Shown here in pieces: positions 37,539 through 46,568 of a DNA stretch of 64,000 bases. Source of the stretch: Halomarina halobia. Its GTDB lineage: Archaea > Halobacteriota > Halobacteria > Halobacteriales > Haloarculaceae. The notes under the pieces were generated by a model. That model saw only the letters and a list, made by a program, of their open reading frames with translations. It was not told the origin of the DNA and ran no database searches. The stretch's first letter is position 1; each line of letters starts with the position of its first letter. Both the position numbers and the translations under genes were made by a program. Location of the stretch: the NCBI RefSeq assembly GCF_029338575.1, contig NZ_CP119993.1, forward strand, positions 62,001 through 126,000, given 5' to 3'.

Positions 37539-38453
37539 ATGTCGCTGCGATTGCCGAGCGAGATCGTCGTCGAGCGGTTCCTTCCGACCGTCCGGGCGAT
37601 GCTCGCCGTCGAACTCGACGCCCGGGGGCTCACCCAGCAGGAGATCGCCGCTCATCTGGGGGTGACGCAGGCCGCCGTGAGCAAGTACGTCGGCGGCGGC
37701 GGGACGATCGAGGAGCGGTTCCGCGAGGACCCGCGGACGCGAGAGACCGTAGCGCGGATCGCGGAGGGGTTCGAGACGGGGACGATGGACGGGTACGAGG
37801 CGCTCGCGGAACTGTTGGGGTTGATCCGGGCGTTCGAGGACCGCGGCCCGATCTGCGAACTCCACGAGGAGGCGATGCCGGAACTGCGGGGACTCGGCTG
37901 TGATCTCTGCGTCCGGGGCGAGGACGCGACGGTACGGGCCGAGCGCGAGGCCCTCGACGCCGTCCGCCGGGCCGCACGGCGTCTCGCGACGGCACCGGGG
38001 GTGGCGGCGTACGTTCCCAACGTCGGCACTAACGTGGGGGCGGCGCTCCCCGGCGCGACCGACGAGAGCGACGTTGCGGCGATTCCGGGCCGGATCTACG
38101 CCGTCGCCGGGCGCGTCGAGGTGCCCGCGAATCCGGAGTTCGGCGCTTCCCGCCACGTCGCGAGCGTCATCCTCGCGGCCGCGGCCGTCGATCCGTCGAT
38201 CCGCGGCGGCATCAACGTCGCAACCGACGATCGGCTGCTCGCGGCGGCGCGCGATCGCGGGATCGAGCCGCAGTCGTTCGACGCCGGCTACGACGACCGC
38301 GACGAACGGCTCCGCGAGTTGTTCGAACGCCGCGGCGTCGCCCGGGTGCTCTATCACGAGGGGGACTTCGGTATCGAACCGATCACCTACGTCCTCGGCG
38401 AAACGCCCCTCGACGCCGCCGAACTACTCGTCGCGTTGGTCGAAGCGACGTAG
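37539..38453 (+). CDS. thiR: ThiR-like transcription regulator: HTH plus ThiN (thiamine phosphate) domain
   Basis: 304 residues. An Xre-like helix-turn-helix is at 25-50 ('GLTQQEIAAHLGVTQAAVSK'), then a linker with two Cys pairs ('GPICELH', 'GLGCDLCVRG'), then a ThiN domain: 'VPNVGTNVGAALPGATDESD', 'FGASRHVASVILAAA', 'GGINVATDDRLLAAA', 'SFDAGYDDRDE'. HTH-ThiN proteins are thiamine-phosphate-responsive repressors of thiamine genes in archaea. GTTAATAC lies 28 bases upstream of the ATG (leaderless). It is divergent from the SSS/LuxE/LuxC operon, which it may control. Confidence 0.85.
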   Translation: MSLRLPSEIVVERFLPTVRAMLAVELDARGLTQQEIAAHLGVTQAAVSKYVGGGGTIEERFREDPRTRETVARIAEGFETGTMDGYEALAELLGLIRAFEDRGPICELHEEAMPELRGLGCDLCVRGEDATVRAEREALDAVRRAARRLATAPGVAAYVPNVGTNVGAALPGATDESDVAAIPGRIYAVAGRVEVPANPEFGASRHVASVILAAAAVDPSIRGGINVATDDRLLAAARDRGIEPQSFDAGYDDRDERLRELFERRGVARVLYHEGDFGIEPITYVLGETPLDAAELLVALVEAT

Positions 38454-38729
38454 GCCGTTCGCGGTTCGTGTGAGCGCCGACGTTCCGTCCCTCTCCCCCG
38501 CTCGGCGCTCGGCGGTGCTTCAGAGGGAAACACCATGAGTACGACGCCGGCCGAGCGCGTCTCGGTGAGCATTCCGCAACCGAAAGTCGTACTCGGTGGT
38601 TCCGAGACGTATTCGGTCCGGTTGTGGTCGTGGTCGGTGACCTGCTCGCGTACAGCGTCAAACGAGATCCGTACACCCGTGCCAGGGTGAATCGAACACG
38701 TAAACCGAGAGGCAGCGAAAGGGACACCG

Positions 38730-39341
38730 ATGGTCACACTCAAGACAATCGACCGACTCATCGGCCTCCTCGCAATCGGGGTCGTCCTATTCGGGAGCTA
38801 CAGTTGGTGGCGAGCGACGCGGCAGGCACTCGCACGGGACGGGATGATGGGCCAGATGATGGAAACGGTGCCGGGGATGACCCCGGTCTGGTATCTCTTC
38901 GGGACGCTCATCGCAGTGAGCGTCGTGCTCGGCGTCTACGTTACCAGCCGGAAACAACTCGCTGATATGCTCTCGACATCGACCCCAGCGGGCACAGCGG
39001 CAGCTAACCGCGACGAGTCCGACACGTCCACAGGCCCTCACAGTCGCTCGTCCGAGCGTGCGTCGGAGCAATCCTCTCAGGAGTTGTCGATGGATGGTTC
39101 GTCCTCGGAACGACCCTCTGCACTGACGCTTCTCCCGGAGGACGAACGACGCATCATCGAACCGATTCTGGAATCACCCGGTCTGACGCAGGTCGAACTT
39201 CGAGGACGCTCGGACTTCTCGAAGGCGAAGGTCAGCCAATCCGTGAGCGAACTCGAGGACCGAGGGTTGATCTACCGCGAGAAGCAGGGACGGACGTATC
39301 GCGTCTATCCCGGCGAACTACTGAAAGAACGCTACTCGTGA
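38730..39341 (+). CDS. Membrane-anchored winged-helix regulator
   Basis: 203 residues. Two N-terminal membrane helices ('LIGLLAIGVVLFGSYSWW' and 'VWYLFGTLIAVSVVLGVYV') are followed by a low-complexity Ser/Thr linker (about 85-130) and a C-terminal MarR/DUF7343-like winged helix ('LLPEDERRIIEPILESPGL', 'KAKVSQSVSELEDRGLIYRE', 'QGRTYRVYPGE'). It is probably a DNA-binding protein tethered to the membrane, sensing something there. It is the first gene of the metal/thiol-flavoured accessory stretch. A Met-rich loop ('DGMMGQMMETVPGM') between the helices could bind copper. Confidence 0.7.
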   Translation: MVTLKTIDRLIGLLAIGVVLFGSYSWWRATRQALARDGMMGQMMETVPGMTPVWYLFGTLIAVSVVLGVYVTSRKQLADMLSTSTPAGTAAANRDESDTSTGPHSRSSERASEQSSQELSMDGSSSERPSALTLLPEDERRIIEPILESPGLTQVELRGRSDFSKAKVSQSVSELEDRGLIYREKQGRTYRVYPGELLKERYS

Positions 39342-39648
39342 TCGAGTTCGGACAGCACTCTCTGCTCATCGTGGCCTGTGCACTGGCGTGCTCGTCCTCT
39401 GTGCTCCGCGTCGTGTCGGGTTGCTCCCTACCTATCTCGCCTACTTTACTACCCACGGTGAGGGCGGGACCGAAGCCCCTCTACTCGAGTCCACACCGTG
39501 AAACCTTCACCGCCTCGCCCGCGTTCTCGGTGTTCTCGCCCCGAGTCTGTTCCTCGCTGGCGCGATTCCGTTGTCCTACTGGCTGTTGCCAGGTCACGTA
39601 TTCAGTCGCCTATCTACCGTCCCGTACCGCTGGAAACGGCTGCGATGA
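39340..39648 (+). pseudogene. Broken CcdA/DsbD-like cytochrome c biogenesis membrane protein
   Basis: One frame reads 'TGVLVLCAPRRVGLLPTYLA' and 'YFTTHGEGGTEAPLLESTP', hits a TGA at 39499-39501, then continues 'ARVLGVLAPSLFLAGAIPLS' to a TGA at 39646-39648. The first part matches the first helix of CcdA proteins ('F-x-P-C-A/x-x-LLP-x-Y'), but the conserved second Cys is Arg. About 100 of ~230 residues remain and there is no proper start. It is a decayed thiol-electron-transfer gene. Confidence 0.6.
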
Positions 39649-39774
39649 ACGATCCTCTCCGAGAGACACGCTCAGAGCCGCGTATAAACGATCTAGGCCG
39701 ATCTCCTCGCATCGTTCACGCCCACAGCCATAAATCCGGAGCAGTCCTACGAGCGGGTGTTGGTGAACGACAAC

Positions 39775-40089
39775 ATGCGCACTTTCACACTCGCGATAAC
39801 AGCCGTCCTTGCGATCCTCCTGCTTGCCGTGGGTGCCGCCGCCGCACACGGAATGAACAGCAGCGCTGCTGACCACGATACTGGACCCCACAACGGCACC
39901 GCGGCCGGGTGGGCTACCTGGATGGAACAACACATGACCGAGCAGATGGGCGCGCAGACGGCCGCGCAAGTGCAAGATCGGGCGGGTATGAGCCACGAGG
40001 AGATGGACGAGTACATGGCATCTCACCGGAACGGTTCGACGATGAACGGGATGATGCACGGTGGTATGTCCGGAATGGACTGTCACTGA
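39775..40089 (+). CDS. Exported His/Met-rich small protein, possible copper binder
   Basis: 104 residues from ATG 39775 (in-frame GTG 39760 and TTG 39757 are upstream). A Sec-type signal ('FTLAITAVLAILLLAVGAAAAHG') is followed by a polar region ending in 'MNGMMHGGMSGMDCH', with seven Met and several His in the last 30 residues. Met/His-rich motifs of this kind bind Cu(I). 'CCATAAATCC' about 45 bases upstream is a promoter candidate. Role inferred from composition and from the DUF411 and CcdA remnants next to it. Confidence 0.65.
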   Translation: MRTFTLAITAVLAILLLAVGAAAAHGMNSSAADHDTGPHNGTAAGWATWMEQHMTEQMGAQTAAQVQDRAGMSHEEMDEYMASHRNGSTMNGMMHGGMSGMDCH

Positions 40090-40246
40090 GCGTCGGTCCA
40101 TTCGAACGCTCCCGATCGTGATCAGTCAGAGTGGTATTCCGTCCGTGGACTCCCTCCGGGAGCGTGCACGCACCCTTCGTTTGATCTGACTCCCCCTTCG
40201 GATCAACAGTCACTCACGCGACGCCGTCCGCTCCGAATAGCGAGCA

Positions 40247-40510
40247 GTGGTGCTCTCGTGGGACTCGCTGGCTGCTGTCCCTGAGGACGTTGAGAGCTGC
40301 CACACGATGGACACCGGGTCGTACTTCGTGGAAGGGCACGTCCCCCGCGAGGCCATCGGCAAGTTGGCCGCGGAGGAACCGGACATCGCCGGCATCGCCC
40401 TGCCCGACATGCCCGCTGGATCGCCGGGAATGCCGGGCGAAAAAACCGAAGCGTTCGCCATCTACGCCATCTCTAAAGACGGCTCCTACCGCGAGTTCAT
40501 ACGGTTATAA
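40247..40510 (+). pseudogene. N-terminally truncated DUF411 metal-binding protein
   Basis: From 'VPEDVESCHTMDTGSYFVEG' through 'HVPREAIGKLAAEEPDIAGI' and 'ALPDMPAGSPGMPGEKTEAF' this is the C-terminal two thirds of a DUF411 protein, a family found with copper and heavy-metal genes. The N-terminal part carrying the usual C-x-C-C motif is missing and no signal peptide exists. A GTG at 40247 leaves the frame open, so a truncated product could be made. Confidence 0.7.
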
Positions 40511-40674
40511 CGCTTTGTGCTGGGCGGCTAGTGACTTTGCGTCCTTGGACATGTCATAACGGCTGTACCTCACACAAGGTCCGAAATAATCGCCGACATC
40601 GTTGTTAAATAGGCCAGCTTCGGGTCCGCGTCTCTCCATGGAGCGGTAAGGGTGTCGGTGGTCTTTGGAGGCGG

Positions 40675-41925
40675 TTACCCCGTCTCGAATGAGAGCGCAA
40701 CGACGCGACCGTCGCCGTAGATGACGAGGATTTCGTCATCGCCATCACCGTCGATATCGACGAGTGTCGGGTTAGTCTTGATCGGTACCTCTCGTTCATA
40801 CGTTGCCACCTGCTCACCGGTCGCGGGATCGACAACCACGACGACGCCCTCGGAGGTCCCGGCAACCAGTTCAGACGCTTCGTCTCCGTCGATATCTCCG
40901 AGCGCGGGCGGTGGCGTAATCCTCTGTTCAGCCCCGGGTAAGCGTGTTGTCCATTCGGTGACCCCGTCAGTCGCATTGAGCGCGATGAGCGTCCCACCGC
41001 TGGCACCGACGTACACCTCCGGCGTGTCGTCGGCATCACCGTCGCCGACCGCGTGGAGCGCGGGCGTTCCGTCAAACGTACGCGACCACTGTATCTCTCC
41101 AGCCCCCCCGTCGAGTGCGTACACTGTGTTGTCGACGTTGTCGGCGATGAAGAGTTCAGGAGCCGTATCCGCGTCGGCCTGGCCAGTGGCCATCCAAAGG
41201 CTCGAGACGTTTGTTCGCCACACTTGCTCGCCATCGGGCTCGAGCAGGAACACGGATTCTCCGGTGGCGACTGCGATCTCTGACGCCCCATCCCCATCGA
41301 AATCATCGACGGCCGGATCGGCCCACACCGTACTTCCGAGTTCACGATCCCAGGCGGTCGATCCATCCGCGCGGATCATGAAAAGGTGCCCGGAGAGATC
41401 CACTACAACGATCTCCCTTCCCGGTGCTGATAGGAGATCAGCGACGGCCGGTCTGCTGTAGCCGAGTTCAGACGTTGAGTGTCGCCATACTTCGGCACCG
41501 GTGACGGCGCTATGGACCGTGAGAGTGCGATCTCCTCGGACGATCAGGACCTCAGCAGTCCCATCGTCATTGACATCAGCGATTGTCGGACTCGGGAGTG
41601 CGTGGTTCGTGCAGTTCGCTGGCGGTACTCCTGCACGCCACATCACAGCGCCGGTCGTTGCGTTGAGCCGCGCGAGCGAACAGGACGTTTCCGTGAGTTC
41701 GACGTCATCACCGATCTCGTTGAGTGGTGCTACGATGAGGACGCCAGCGTCCGTCCTCTCGGCAGCGACTGGATGATGGTTCGCCTGATAGTTCCGCGCC
41801 GTATCCGATACCCAGAGCTCCGTGAGGGTCCCACCGCTCCCGAGAATCTGGAATGCCCCGAGGACGCCGACGAGTATGAGAACGAAGAGGAGAGCAAACA
41901 CCACGATGAACGTCCTTGGTTTCAT
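40675..41925 (-). CDS. Membrane-anchored beta-propeller protein (PQQ/FG-GAP-like repeats)
   Basis: 416 residues. One N-terminal helix ('TFIVVFALLFVLILVGVLGA') anchors a repeat region outside the cell. Each blade has an Asp-rich calcium-type loop ('DVNDDGTAE', 'DFDGDGASE', 'DIDGDEASE', 'DIDGDGDDE') followed by a PQQ-like strand such as 'GAVMWRAG', 'GAEVWRHS', 'GEIQWSRT', 'GVTEWTTR'. About seven blades. The tryptophan docking pattern suits PQQ-type propellers, but no cofactor site is evident. It likely binds ligands or proteins at the surface. It is divergent from the membrane gene at 42035. Confidence 0.8.
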   Translation of the reverse strand: MKPRTFIVVFALLFVLILVGVLGAFQILGSGGTLTELWVSDTARNYQANHHPVAAERTDAGVLIVAPLNEIGDDVELTETSCSLARLNATTGAVMWRAGVPPANCTNHALPSPTIADVNDDGTAEVLIVRGDRTLTVHSAVTGAEVWRHSTSELGYSRPAVADLLSAPGREIVVVDLSGHLFMIRADGSTAWDRELGSTVWADPAVDDFDGDGASEIAVATGESVFLLEPDGEQVWRTNVSSLWMATGQADADTAPELFIADNVDNTVYALDGGAGEIQWSRTFDGTPALHAVGDGDADDTPEVYVGASGGTLIALNATDGVTEWTTRLPGAEQRITPPPALGDIDGDEASELVAGTSEGVVVVVDPATGEQVATYEREVPIKTNPTLVDIDGDGDDEILVIYGDGRVVALSFETG

Positions 41926-42034
41926 CCAAGTGAAACGAGTGGAGGCGCTGCTAAAAGCCCGTTCATGTACGATCGCGAGGCGTCATTCGCGGTCTTTCGC
42001 TGGGCCTTTGATTGATCACCTACTGTAGCCACAC

Positions 42035-43429
42035 ATGAATCATACTCGTGATGTTCTCCTTGCGGCGCCTCTTTTTGTCATTATCATTTCAGGAACAGCG
42101 AGCGCCCATGAAGTCGGAGGACGGTTTACGGCCCCGATTCCACTCGAACTACTGTTTGGCGGTGCAGCGGTAACTGTTGCCATCACTGCCCTCTTGCTCG
42201 CCTTCACTGTGAACGAACCTCCCACAGATCCAACCGGCCTGTCTGTCGGGAGGGTTTCGCCGTCAGTCGCAACTGGGGCTCGTGTAGCTAGCCGCGGACT
42301 CTTCTTTATCGCGTTCGTCCTCGTCATCGTTATCGGTTTCCTGGGGAAGCAAGTGCAGGCAGAGAACTTCGCGACGATCTTCCTCTGGCCCGTCTGGCTG
42401 AAAGGAGTGGCTATCGTGTCGGCGCTTATCGGGAGCCCGTGGGCTGTCCTCTCACCCTGGAAAACGCTCTACGATGGCCTCGTGCATCTCGAAGGTGAAC
42501 CGATAGCGGTTCTCGGGGAATATCCCTCATGGTTGGACGTGTGGCCAGCGCTCGGCGGGTTTCTCATTTGGATTGGAATCCTAGAAAATCTCACTGTCGC
42601 CCCCCGCTCTCCTCGTTTAACGGCGCTCCTCATCACCAGTTACACAGTCGTAATGCTCGTCGGTGGGCTCGCATTCGGTCCCCAATGGTTTCGACGGGCA
42701 GACGCGTTGGCCGTCCTCTACCGATTGTTCGGGCGCGTTGCTCCGATCACCCTCGAGTCGACTACTTCTGGCGGGTGTCGGATGGACCTGCGGTGGCCGT
42801 GGCTGGGATGTTTGTATTCGGTATCTAGCATCGCGGTGGCGGCGTTCGTCATTGCAACGGTGTACACGGTGAGCTTTGATGGATTTACTAGCACGCCGGA
42901 GTTCCAAATACTCCTCTTCGGTGTCAGAGAGGCCCTCGGTGTCGGACGGAGCGTGAGTGTCCTCCTCTATCTTCTCGGTTTCAGTGGGTTCGTAGCCGTC
43001 TTCATCTCCGTGAGTCGCCTCACGCAGCGCCTCGCCGGTGCGCAGCAGGTCGAGTGGGCAGTGGCTGTCTTCGCCTTCGCGCCGACAGTCCTGCCGATCG
43101 CGGCCGCCTACGAAATCGCGCACAACTATCCGTTCGTACTTGGGAACGCCGGCCAGCTAGTAGCCGTCCTCTGGTCGTTCATGGGGCTTGGGCACGGACC
43201 GTCGGTCGACCTGCTCGCCTGGCTATCACTCAGTGCGTACTGGTGGTCGCAAGTCCTGCTCATCGTCGTCGGACACATCGTTGCGGTGATCGCGGCCCAT
43301 TACGTCGCCATGGCTCGCTATCCCACAGTCACGGCTGCCCGCCGCGGACACGTTCCGCTGACGCTCCTGATGATCGGCTACACCGTCCTCTCGTTGTGGA
43401 TCGTCTCCCGACCGATCGTCACTGGATAG
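42035..43429 (+). CDS. Polytopic membrane protein resembling 'fenitrothion hydrolase'-type proteins
   Basis: 464 residues with about 11-12 membrane helices. The N-terminal signal-like helix ends '...GTASAHEVGGRFTAPIPLEL', a start I associate with membrane proteins annotated as fenitrothion hydrolase in actinobacteria. Conserved-looking loops are 'WPVWLKGVAIVSALIGSPWA', 'LSPWKTLYDGLVHLEGEP' and 'AAAYEIAHNYPFVLGNAG' (His/Tyr-rich). Function is unknown, and the organophosphate name is unlikely to be its natural role. It is possibly linked with the similar-topology gene at 43833, both having a His near the outer end of helix 1. Confidence 0.6.
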   Translation: MNHTRDVLLAAPLFVIIISGTASAHEVGGRFTAPIPLELLFGGAAVTVAITALLLAFTVNEPPTDPTGLSVGRVSPSVATGARVASRGLFFIAFVLVIVIGFLGKQVQAENFATIFLWPVWLKGVAIVSALIGSPWAVLSPWKTLYDGLVHLEGEPIAVLGEYPSWLDVWPALGGFLIWIGILENLTVAPRSPRLTALLITSYTVVMLVGGLAFGPQWFRRADALAVLYRLFGRVAPITLESTTSGGCRMDLRWPWLGCLYSVSSIAVAAFVIATVYTVSFDGFTSTPEFQILLFGVREALGVGRSVSVLLYLLGFSGFVAVFISVSRLTQRLAGAQQVEWAVAVFAFAPTVLPIAAAYEIAHNYPFVLGNAGQLVAVLWSFMGLGHGPSVDLLAWLSLSAYWWSQVLLIVVGHIVAVIAAHYVAMARYPTVTAARRGHVPLTLLMIGYTVLSLWIVSRPIVTG

Positions 43430-43832
43430 CAACACCGATGACGGATTCTGCGCGAATCACGACGTGTGGTCTGCGTATACCCGTTGTCGTTACTCGACGA
43501 AGGCCGCTCCTCCTGTCGACGTCTGTTGGTGTAGGATCCGTTCTCGAGCCTCGCCGTAGCAGCACTTGGACACCACCGCGCGCCGTCGTATCGGTCGTCA
43601 CCCTCGCACCTGCGACCCTCCACTATCTGAGCCGCCATCACCAGACGTACGATCACAGGGGTCGTCGCTTCGACGACGCATCACCTCCTCGAACACGGGT
43701 TAGACGTCATCACACCTACACTACCGATCGTCAGCTATAGATCATCGTTTATACCGCTCGTCAGATGAATCTCTGCCCTTTGAGGGGGGAAATTCGGCAC
43801 ATAGAAGTCGATTCGTGCGCTGAGAGCTAGCG
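43430..43832. other. Intergenic region between two membrane-protein genes
   Basis: A 100-codon open frame from ATG 43438 (to 43740) directly follows the upstream stop but has Arg/Thr/Ser-rich, non-acidic composition and is probably not a gene. 'GTTTATACCG' near 43748 and 'AATTCGGCACATAGAAG' near 43790 are promoter candidates for the gene at 43833. Confidence 0.45.
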
Positions 43833-45092
43833 ATGAGACTCGGGACACCGTCAGACGAACAACGTACGGCACATCGACGGAGCATCGTCTATCGCTGTTC
43901 GCGTCTCCAGGCGGTGAGTCTCGGACTGTTACTCTTCATCGGTGTCAGTACTGTTCCGGGCGTCGTCTCTGCCCACGGGGGCGAACACACTCCGGGTATC
44001 CCGCAGTGGTACGGCCTCGTCGTTCTTCTCCTCGGATTCGGCGTCCTCGGCGCGAGCGTTGCGCTGAACCGCCGAGACCGACTGGCGAGGACTGAACACG
44101 CTCTCGCCGGCGTGTTCCTCGGCGTCGTCATCGCGGCTCTCGGCGGCATTCTGATCGTCCAACTCTCCCCCATTAACGAGTTATCGGGGAACACCATGCC
44201 GTTTTCGCGAACCTTATACCTCCCACTTGCCCTGGGCGTCGGGCTCGCGATCATCACGGCGAGCGTCTTTCTCGGTCAACTACGCTGGCCCACCCGGCCG
44301 CGATACGCGATCCTCGGCGGTCTGTTAGGACTGTGGGTCGCCTATCCCGCGCTCGTCCGTGGACTCGCCGTCTATCACCACCCAATCGGATACATGATTG
44401 CACTCGCCGTCCCACTGACGGTCGGCTACATCATCCGGCGCGACGGTCAGGACGTCCTCCGAGAGGTGGCACGGGATCCAGTCGCGCGGCGCTTCGGGTT
44501 CGGCGTGGGATTCGTCATGGTGATCTTTTTCATCTTCTCGACGGGCCTGCTCTCGTTCGTCCCCGAAGAGGGCATCATCAACGGTGAGACGACGATCCAT
44601 ACGCCAGCGTTCGTCGATACGGTTCCGACGGCGAATCCCCTCGTCGTCTGGCCGGCGGTTCAGTTCTGGTTCCCCCAAATCCCGCTCAGCGGCATGCTCT
44701 CCGTCGGGACGCTCCTGATCGTTGGACTCCTCGGCGCGCTTGTGAGCATGAACGCGATGCTCGCGGCCTATCAGTGGCTACGGGTCAAACGCACGTCCTC
44801 GACGCAGAGCGCAGCGGGCGCAGCAGCGCTCGTCGGCCCGAACACATGCGGGTGCTGCGGTCCGATGTTCGCACAGCTCGCCGTCGTACTCATCGGTCCC
44901 TCGGCTGCTGCTCCCCTGTATTGGCTGTTCGTGGATTTCTCGTCGCCGGTCGGCGCGTTCTTCTTCGTCGGGAGTGTTGCACTTCTCACTGGCGGCTTCG
45001 TCTATTCAGCGAACGCTCTTGCGCCGGACCTCTGTTCGATTTCTGCCGACGAGCACTCCCACGGTACGGAACAGATCAGAAGTTCGAATTAA
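43833..45092 (+). CDS. Polytopic membrane protein with a CGCC motif
   Basis: 419 residues, about 9-10 membrane helices. After a signal-like first helix comes 'AHGGEHTPGIPQWYG', then several helices, and close to the C-terminus 'GPNTCGCCGPMFAQLAV' followed by two helices ('VGAFFFVGSVALLTGGFVYS'). The Cys-Gly-Cys-Cys at a membrane border and the His-rich start and end ('DEHSHGTEQ') suggest a metal or thiol function. I do not recognise a characterised family. The context (DUF411 and CcdA remnants, Met/His-rich protein) points to copper or disulfide handling, by inference only. Confidence 0.65.
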   Translation: MRLGTPSDEQRTAHRRSIVYRCSRLQAVSLGLLLFIGVSTVPGVVSAHGGEHTPGIPQWYGLVVLLLGFGVLGASVALNRRDRLARTEHALAGVFLGVVIAALGGILIVQLSPINELSGNTMPFSRTLYLPLALGVGLAIITASVFLGQLRWPTRPRYAILGGLLGLWVAYPALVRGLAVYHHPIGYMIALAVPLTVGYIIRRDGQDVLREVARDPVARRFGFGVGFVMVIFFIFSTGLLSFVPEEGIINGETTIHTPAFVDTVPTANPLVVWPAVQFWFPQIPLSGMLSVGTLLIVGLLGALVSMNAMLAAYQWLRVKRTSSTQSAAGAAALVGPNTCGCCGPMFAQLAVVLIGPSAAAPLYWLFVDFSSPVGAFFFVGSVALLTGGFVYSANALAPDLCSISADEHSHGTEQIRSSN

Positions 45093-46568
45093 CCCCGCTT
45101 TCGTTCACTCGTGGGCTCTCTCCGAACGATACGAACACCCTGCGCCTCGACGTGGATGATCGGTTTGCCACTCGTAAGACGTCAGTAGTACATCTCCGGC
45201 GGATCCAGTACGATCAGGACCGGTGGCTCGGTGACTCAGTCCTCACGGACGTAGCACGACATACACACTTGAGAGACGACCCCTACGACGATTATATCCC
45301 TCGAGACAGGGACACCACGTGTCCACTGGAACTCGACCCAACGCACCCCTCTTACCACTGATCGAAGGAGCGATCCCTCTCGAGCGTTCGGTAAGACGAT
45401 TCTACTGCTCAACTGGATCTGACACCGCTGGAAGTGACCCCTCTACCAGTATACCAGTCGTTGTGCAAGCGGTCGAGTGCACCCCCCGCATTTCGACCGC
45501 TGCGTTCCCGACGTGATCCGTTCACCGGCGAGAGCGCGAATCCGGCGTCGTCCCGGATCTAGCACGGACCTGGGCCTGTGGTACGACCACCGCCGGCGCT
45601 CTGTGCGTGTGGGGAGACCGGAGAACCAGGGAAGGACAGTCACACGTCGAAGCGTGGTTCGAACCGCTGAAACACCGGCCGACACTGTTCGGGCATCGGC
45701 TTCCCGACGATGGCTCCGGAGGAGAACAGCACGCTGGCCGACGACCCTCGTCGCACGGCCCGGACCGACCCTCGGGTAGCGTTCTACGCAGATGACATCG
45801 TAATTTTTATTACGAGCCGTGTACCCGATCCCTGTGGAGGAGACGCGAAGCCACCAGGGGTGCACCGGCAACTGCCGCTCGGAGAGGAGTTCCCCCACAA
45901 CTCCGGGCATCTGTGCGCGTGACGCCCCGCCCGTGCTTCGGCCGTCCCTCCCCACCTGTGTTTCCGACCAACTCCGACGAGCGCGAGCCGCACGTAACTC
46001 CATGTGAGACACTGTCCAGTGTCCGGCGCTATTCTTTCGCGAGTGGGGTTCGCTGCGGGAGGTGCACTCGAACGGCGACTACTCCCCCGTCTGAATAGTC
46101 TACGCGAGGGTACCTTCTCAGGCAAGCTGAAGTATTAAGTGATACTCGCTACTCCTTGGATCCGAGTGTCTAGCGCACAGGTGGGAGGACGGTGGTCGCC
46201 CCCGGACGGTCAATTCCGTCCACGACTCGAGTAAGGTCACGGTCAGACGGTGGCGCTCACCGTGAGACCTCGTGCCCGACACTCGTCTTCTCGTTACCGG
46301 GTCCGTGGAGAGCCGCGTCGCCAGCGCTGTCGATGCGCTGGCGCTGCCGCACGCCGTGCGCCCACCGCCGATATCGCTCGTTCAGGTGGTCCCCGGGAGT
46401 CCCCTCGTCGGGGTCGAGCGTCCGCAGCTGCCGACCGAAATCGCCCCTCGTGGCGCTCTTGGACGGCGGCCGGGCTTCCAGTGCCGTTCGAGGGGACCGC
46501 TTCTCGCCGGGCGTTACCGCGAAGCACATAGATAATTTCAAGTATGTTCGGTCGGTAAATGCACGCGT
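45093..46568. other. 1.5-kb region of decayed DNA
   Basis: No frame has gene-like bias. A transposase-like fragment lies near 45570-45760. The remainder (45093-45560 and 45760-46520) shows only short Arg/Ser/Pro-rich shadows. AT-rich 'CACATAGATAATTTCAAGTATG' around 46524-46545 is probably the promoter of the histone-fold gene at 46569. Confidence 0.55.
45570..45760 (+). pseudogene. Fragment of a DDE transposase, frameshifted
   Basis: Two adjacent frames give 'GLWYDHRRRSVRVGRPENQG' and then 'GQSHVEAWFEPLKHRPTLFG' with 'HRLPDDG'. The second phrase resembles the C-terminal end of haloarchaeal transposases, where the catalytic Glu precedes 'WFxxLKxR' and a 'FxHRFPxN' phrase. A frameshift near 45610 separates the two parts. 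No terminal repeats were found. Confidence 0.5.

Noticed and set aside
40247..40510. Intact DUF411 gene
   Set aside because: The signal peptide and the Cys motif of the N-terminal third are missing, so it was called a truncated remnant.
43438..43740. 100-codon frame between the two membrane-protein genes
   Set aside because: Starts directly after a stop but is Arg/Thr-rich, lacks acidic bias and known motifs; kept only as an intergenic note.
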